Notes under the pieces: generated by a model | Databases searched by the model: none | What the model saw: only the letters and a program-made list of their open reading frames with translations | What the model was told of the DNA's origin: nothing | Assembly (NCBI GenBank): GCA_039198065.1 | Contig: JBCCTU010000001.1 | Coordinates: 1,054,001 to 1,118,000, forward strand | Reading direction: 5' to 3' | Source of the DNA: CALHVX01 sp039198065 | Lineage (GTDB): Bacteria > Pseudomonadota > Gammaproteobacteria > Pseudomonadales > Azotimanducaceae | Length of the DNA: 64,000 nt | Part shown: positions 62,929 to 64,000 of the stretch, piece by piece | How the letters are laid out: each line of letters opens with the position of its first letter | Numbering within the stretch: the stretch's first letter is position 1 | Program-made: the position numbers and the translations under genes

Positions 62929-64000
62929 CTAGAGACGCCGCCAGCGTGTTCCTTCGCGGGTGTCCTCGAGCTCGATGCCGTCCTTGAGGAGCTGCTCACG
63001 GATGGCATCGGCGCGGTTGAAGTCGCGCGCCGCTTTCGCCGCCAATCGTTCATCCACCTGCGCCTGAATGGTGGCTTCATCACCATCATCAGTGCCCTGA
63101 AAATAGCGCTCTACGGCGGTGTTCAGGATCCCGAGGTGCCAACCGCAGGCCAGCAGATCGCGACCGAGCGCTTCGCGCTCGGCGTCGTCGCTCGTCACGT
63201 TGATTGACCGGGCCAGCGCGTGCAGCTGCGCCATGGCTTGGGGAGTGTTGAGGTCGTCCAGCAGCGCCTGCACGAAATCCTCGGGCAGCGTATCGAGGGG
63301 CCGGTCCGCTTCATTAGCCGCTGATGCGTTTGCCAGCGCGGGTACGGTGCGCAGTGCTTGGTAAAACGTATCGAGGGCCTTCCCCGCCTGCGTCAGCAAG
63401 TCCTCGCCCCAGGCGAGCGAGGCGCGGTAATGAGCGGCGAGCAGGGCGTAGCGAAGCAGGTCGCCGCTGTACTGCTCCAGCATGTGGTGGAGCACCAGTA
63501 CGTTGCCCACGGACTTCGACATCTTCTCGGAACCGAGGGTCAACATGCCGTTGTGCAACCAGTAGTTGACGGTCCGTTCGTGGCCGAGCGCGCAGCGGCT
63601 CTGGGCCGCCTCGTTTTCGTGGTGCGGGAACAGCAGGTCGCTGCCGCCGCCGTGAATGTCGATACGCTCCCCCAGATGGGATTCGATCATGGCCGAGCAC
63701 TCGATGTGCCAACCGGGGCGGCCGCGGCCCCAGGGACTGTCCCAGCCCGGGAGATCATCGGTCGACGGTTTCCAAAGCACATAGTCTTTCGGGTCGCGCT
63801 TGTAGGGGGCCACGTCGACCCGGGCACCGGCCAGCATGTCATCGAGCGAGCGTCGCGAGAGCTCGCCGTATTGCTCATCGGCCGGCACATGAAAGAGCGC
63901 GTGCCCTTCAGCCTCGTAGGCGTAGCCGTTGGCGATCAGCTTCTCGATCATGGCGATGATCTGGGGAATGTGCTCCGTTGCACGAGGAGCGATAGCCGGC
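62929..64000 (-). CDS. cysS: Cysteinyl-tRNA synthetase, N-terminus cut by the window
   Basis: The frame stays open to the window end; the bases just beyond 63951 still encode cysS-like sequence. Visible are GWHIECSAM (zinc ligand), HGGGSDLLFPHHENEAAQS, and SEKMSKSVGN, the KMSKS motif, followed by the tRNA-binding C-terminal domain. The HIGH motif lies outside. It charges tRNA-Cys. Confidence 0.96.
   Translation of the reverse strand, partial: PAIAPRATEHIPQIIAMIEKLIANGYAYEAEGHALFHVPADEQYGELSRRSLDDMLAGARVDVAPYKRDPKDYVLWKPSTDDLPGWDSPWGRGRPGWHIECSAMIESHLGERIDIHGGGSDLLFPHHENEAAQSRCALGHERTVNYWLHNGMLTLGSEKMSKSVGNVLVLHHMLEQYSGDLLRYALLAAHYRASLAWGEDLLTQAGKALDTFYQALRTVPALANASAANEADRPLDTLPEDFVQALLDDLNTPQAMAQLHALARSINVTSDDAEREALGRDLLACGWHLGILNTAVERYFQGTDDGDEATIQAQVDERLAAKAARDFNRADAIREQLLKDGIELEDTREGTRWRRL

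Overview
The window is GC-rich bacterial chromosome, almost fully coding, with about sixty protein genes, one tRNA and no insertion sequence, integrase, prophage or CRISPR array. The gene set points to a free-living, probably aquatic, heterotrophic gammaproteobacterium. The signs are GlnS and CysS, MlaA, RibB with a GTP-cyclohydrolase-like tail, YjbQ, RarD, two TesB thioesterases, two crotonases, three acyl-CoA dehydrogenases, a flavin monooxygenase, a TRAP transporter and PEP-CTERM-type exopolysaccharide genes. The taxon cannot be fixed from sequence alone.

Layout. 1-6.5 kb: a truncated enoyl-CoA hydratase, a helical protein of unknown role, a redoxin, then a TRAP operon (TatT lipoprotein, DctP, DctQ, DctM) followed by MlaA. 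6.5-13.5 kb: a five-PAS GGDEF/EAL protein, YjbQ, TesB and a transglutaminase-like protein. 13.7-19.1 kb: glnS translationally coupled to a degenerate glycoside hydrolase family 3-like protein, then a GumN/TraB lipoprotein and a CinA-type protein. 19.4-26.5 kb: a surface lipoprotein with Ig/FN3-like modules and three genes of the PEP-CTERM exopolysaccharide system (PrsT TPR lipoprotein, outer-membrane barrel, Wza-like export lipoprotein), with no exosortase. 26.6-30.2 kb: a MoxR AAA+/VWA pair. 30.3-35 kb: HAD hydrolase, epimerase, family 8 glycosyltransferase, Apd1-like thioredoxin-fold ferredoxin, acyltransferase. 35-39.7 kb: short asparaginase-like protein, tRNA-Arg(UCG), RibB, FAH-family hydrolase, an Arc-like ribbon-helix-helix protein and an SPFH protein. 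39.8-53 kb: lipid/acyl-CoA genes (hydrolase, crotonase, three acyl-CoA dehydrogenases), a methyltransferase, a GPH-type transporter, and a tightly overlapping PpiC-HupE-beta-helix lipoprotein operon. 53-64 kb: M14-type deacylase, peroxiredoxin, second TesB, GST, glyoxalase II, RarD, flavin monooxygenase, SPOR lipoprotein, lone HNH nuclease, FAD oxidoreductase and the C-terminal part of CysS.

The most interesting points are: (a) a TRAP-T operon joined to MlaA, in which the usual ligand-binding Arg of DctP appears to be Trp, suggesting trans-envelope uptake of a hydrophobic ligand; (b) a GH3 fold that seems to have lost its catalytic motifs and is coupled to glnS; (c) an exopolysaccharide/PEP-CTERM fragment without an exosortase; (d) a chain of 4-codon mini-ORFs leading into cinA; (e) tandem TGATATC boxes in front of an SPFH/Arc pair; (f) probable leaderless genes. 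All functional claims come from reading the protein sequences; no database search was run.
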